A stretch of 64,000 nt of DNA, from positions 1,262,369-1,326,368 of the forward strand of contig VYZB01000238.1 in assembly GCA_013397455.1 (NCBI GenBank), in the 5' to 3' direction. Every line of letters begins with the position of its first letter. Position 1 is the first letter of the stretch. The position numbers were made by a program, and so were the translations under genes. Origin of the DNA: Crotophaga sulcirostris. Taxonomy: Eukaryota; Chordata; Aves; Cuculiformes; Crotophagidae. The notes beneath the pieces were generated by a model, which worked only from the letters and a program-made list of their open reading frames with translations, ran no database searches and was not told the origin of the DNA. This document shows positions 61,101-64,000 of this stretch, in pieces.

Positions 61101-64000
61101 ACTTAATTCAATCGAGGTAAGGGTCAAAGCATACATTTGCAGTAGTGGTAGGTGGGGAGATGGGCCATATCCCCACCTGAGGCTACCCTAGGGCTACCAT
61201 GGTTTTGGGACACCTTTGATCTGCCTACTTCTTGGGGGGCAGACTGAGGGGTACAGGGTTGAGCTCTCCTCCCCCAGCCTGAAACAGCTCCTCCCTGTAA
61301 GGGCTCCCCTGGAGTTAACTGGGCATAGGAACACCACACAGTGATGCCACCACGAGAAGAAGAGGAGATACCCCATTTCTCTTTCCTCCTTAGGTCCTCT
61401 CAATACACGCACCTCTATGGCATCCTTCAGTTAGTTTAACTTCCAGGCTATGGTTTTAAGCTGACTCTGCTTGTCCAGCCTTCTGAAAAAATGATGTGTA
61501 TTGCAATGAACAAATTGAGAAACAAGTTCCTCAGGCTGATAGCATTCCTTCTGCCCTGAGCTTTGAGACCAAACACGAAATGATGAAACTGGGAAAGGGG
61601 GGTTTCAAGCAAGCAAGCTTCTCCTCCCCATATACCTAGCTAGTTTCCTGGGGTCCTCTTCTAGGGATACTGTCAAACTCTGCCAAAAACCTTAAGATAA
61701 CCTTAAATGTTAGTAGAATTTTTAAACACGCTGCGGCACTGCAGTTCATACTGTCTTCCAAAGCTCCAGACATGAGAACAGTAAGACCTGGTAAGACTCA
61801 ACCTGCTAAAAAACGCAAAGACAAGCAAATCATACCCATGCTTTGCAGCTGATGCAAAGGGAACAACTAAGTGCTCAGCTCCTGCTAGCACCTTTCCAGA
61901 GATGAGACCTCGGAGAGACAACTAGTCCTTCCTGCCAGCAGACACAGCCTACGGCTCCTAATTCTCCATGCCAGATAGGGATGGGGAAGACAAATTCCTT
62001 TGTGCAGTAACTTCAAACAAGAGATTGGAGACAAAACTTGGCAGATATCCTGATGTATCACCTTGTCTGTCAATGTAAAAAAAAAATAGTGAGCTGTCTC
62101 TTCTCTACGCAAAACCAATAAAAATACTGCTTTTTGAAAGCGTTTACTCTAGTGCCATCTATTGCTGAACCCTCAAAACAGCCAGCATAAAGTTAACTCA
62201 CAAATCAGTATTTTCTTTTGGTTTTCCATTAGAAGAAACCGGCCCAAAAAGAACTGGAAAGAAAAGTATGGCGTAGGTTGAGCTGCCTGCAGTAGGAGCT
62301 CTAGGAGCTTACTAATGCCTTTGATAATCCAAAGTATTCTCTTGTACTTTCAAATTCCATTATACTGTTTTTAAGAGGGTGGGGTGACCAAACTGCTTCA
62401 TATGGCCTGTGTGCACAGCATGGTTTTCTGGGTTTCCACTTTCTTTCTTTCCTAGTACTTCCATATATTCAGTTCTCTCTTACCTTGAACGCTAGGAAGA
62501 ATCTCTTCAGAGAACCAACCACTTAATTAATTCTGTTTTCCAAATGATAAAAGATAAATTAGAAGCCCCTGCTCTATATGTGCAGTCAGCATTTTCTCCA
62601 TATGGTTCAGTTCATATTTATCAATGCTGAATTATATTTTACTGCCCAGCCACTCATGATGTGTTTCTTCTACAGCCTTCTACAATAAAATTTAAACCAC
62701 CCTGATGACCTGTTAACATTGACGTTCCACACCCACCTTCTTTTTCACTTTGTTAATAAATGCTTTTGTATTACAGATACCTGCCCAGCTTCCTCTAGAA
62801 ATAGGTAAGTGTACTTTTAAGCAAATCATATGCAAAAAATTTTAAGTATATAGATACTTAAAATGAGAAGAGCTAGGAGAAGCACATGTAGAGATGTTTT
62901 TGAAAGGGAGACTAGAAACTAAAAATCATGCTTTCACAACACAAAGTATCTTTAAATGGCAAACTGAGATTAATAATCTGTGTATTCTTAAATTAGCATT
63001 GGACACAGGCTATTAAATGATGATTAAGAACCTGTAAATCAAATGGGTTGCAATGTCTGAAGTAGATGAGGAAATATGAACTGAAAGGGCTGTATCCAGT
63101 TCTAATGCAGGCATAAAACTTGTATGTATGGTCTGATGTCAAAGGGCCATCATCTCCTAACTACTTCCAATCTTCTGCAATATCCTACCCACCTCTAGCA
63201 CTATAGAAATCATAGTCATGAACTAGACGTTCAGGGAATAAACAGATACAGCAGTGTGAAAAAGTGAGATCAGCAGTTTTGGTTACCTACTGCAGCAGGT
63301 CCCAGCTAGATGGAACCTTGGGTTGCCGTATCCACATTCTAGAACAGCCATTGGCAGTCATAAGATCACCTTGTCTGCTAACACATTGGGTTTAAATGTA
63401 ATTGATTTACATCCAAGCTGGCTTCCACTGACACAATGTTCCCTCTGCTCCTTCTTCCAAACACAGCTAATTAATCCTTTAAATTATATTCCCTTGAAGG
63501 CAACCATCTTGTCCACCCCTGTGAGTCTGAAAGCTCCAGAACCACAGTTACCAATGTCCCTACGCTCCATTTATCATCTTGTTGGGCCAAAACTCTCTCC
63601 ATCATTCCCAGAGATGGAGGTTCTCCGCCTTCCGAGTACTCCTCTGCAAGCTCAGCAAGCCCTTGCTTGGCCTGACATATCCATTGCACCACACAGCATC
63701 ACTCCCACGCACAGCACAGCTGATCCTCAGGAGAGAACTGGGGCCTCAGAGAACTGTGGGGATGGCCAGGTGAACGTTTTTTTACTAAAAACATATGAAG
63801 TGTATAGGTACTCAGTGGACGGTTGCAGGAGACATGGGCCTGATTATAGTGACTGGCCTGAGGGAGCAGGGGAAGCAATGGTTTCCACCAACTGGGTTTT
63901 GTCAAGAACACAGAAATGCAGCAACATTTTCTGTTCATTAATTTCCCAGCTACACAATCTTATTAATGGTGTAAGCCGTCATATGTTAGCTGGCCAAATA
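55149..64000. other. Intergenic DNA without recognised genes
   Basis: AT-rich. Short ORFs at 56276-56600 (both strands), 58440-58643 (plus) and 63471-63692 (minus, 73 codons) have no recognisable family. A GC-richer patch at 61.1-61.4 kb holds overlapping minus-strand frames only. In conserved synteny TBK1 would lie further right, but I see no TBK1 exon here. Confidence 0.5.

Noticed and set aside
55149..64000. Search for 3' exons of TBK1, the expected upstream neighbour
   Set aside because: None of the minus-strand readings resembles a TBK1 kinase, ubiquitin-like or coiled-coil segment; the gene probably lies beyond the window.

Overview
The window looks like bird nuclear DNA: AT-rich non-coding sequence with scattered, mostly 5'-truncated CR1 LINE fragments carrying the avian 3' ends (ATTCTATGATTCTATGA-like or ATACTGTG-like octamers), one mariner DNA transposon, and a single vertebrate CpG island. 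That is inferred from repeat type; the species cannot be named from the sequence alone.

Only one coding exon can be supported. On the minus strand, inside the CpG island (about 26.1-27.2 kb), positions 26823-26695 encode the N-terminus of a Ras-association domain family protein, best matched by RASSF3 (MSSGYSSLEEEDSEEFFFTA..., TSFFRRPPGK). It is followed by a canonical GTGAGT donor at 26694-26689. Transcription runs leftwards, so 1-26694 should be the start of a long RASSF3 intron 1. I found no second coding exon there. 26824-27190 is promoter/5'UTR, and the sequence to the right is upstream intergenic DNA, which in conserved vertebrate synteny leads to TBK1. I recognise no TBK1 exon. A 192-base assembly gap (26363-26554) lies inside the island, next to a strongly purine-rich, G-run tract at the start of the intron.

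Left part (1-26 kb): intronic AT-rich DNA with CR1 pieces at 2.2, 9.9-10.4, 19.1 and 25.9 kb. The 9.9-10.4 kb copy has an inverted body joined to a forward tail, the pattern of twin priming. A minus-strand stretch at 14.7-15.2 kb reads like a frameshifted coding remnant that I cannot identify.

The most striking structure is a 457-bp inverted duplication. 18344-18800 recurs in reverse complement at 28132-28588 with six substitutions (all transitions) and no indels. The two arms flank RASSF3 exon 1, the CpG island and the gap. The right arm lies between two head-to-head CR1 fragments.

Right part (27-64 kb): intergenic, with CR1 fragments at 27.4-29.0, 36.7-37.2, 38.0-38.3 and 40.5-41.0 kb. A near-complete but dead mariner (53929-55146) has matching terminal inverted repeats and TA target duplications. 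The remainder (41-53.9 kb and 55.1-64 kb) is AT-rich and shows no convincing gene. The medium ORFs there are reported only as low-confidence observations.
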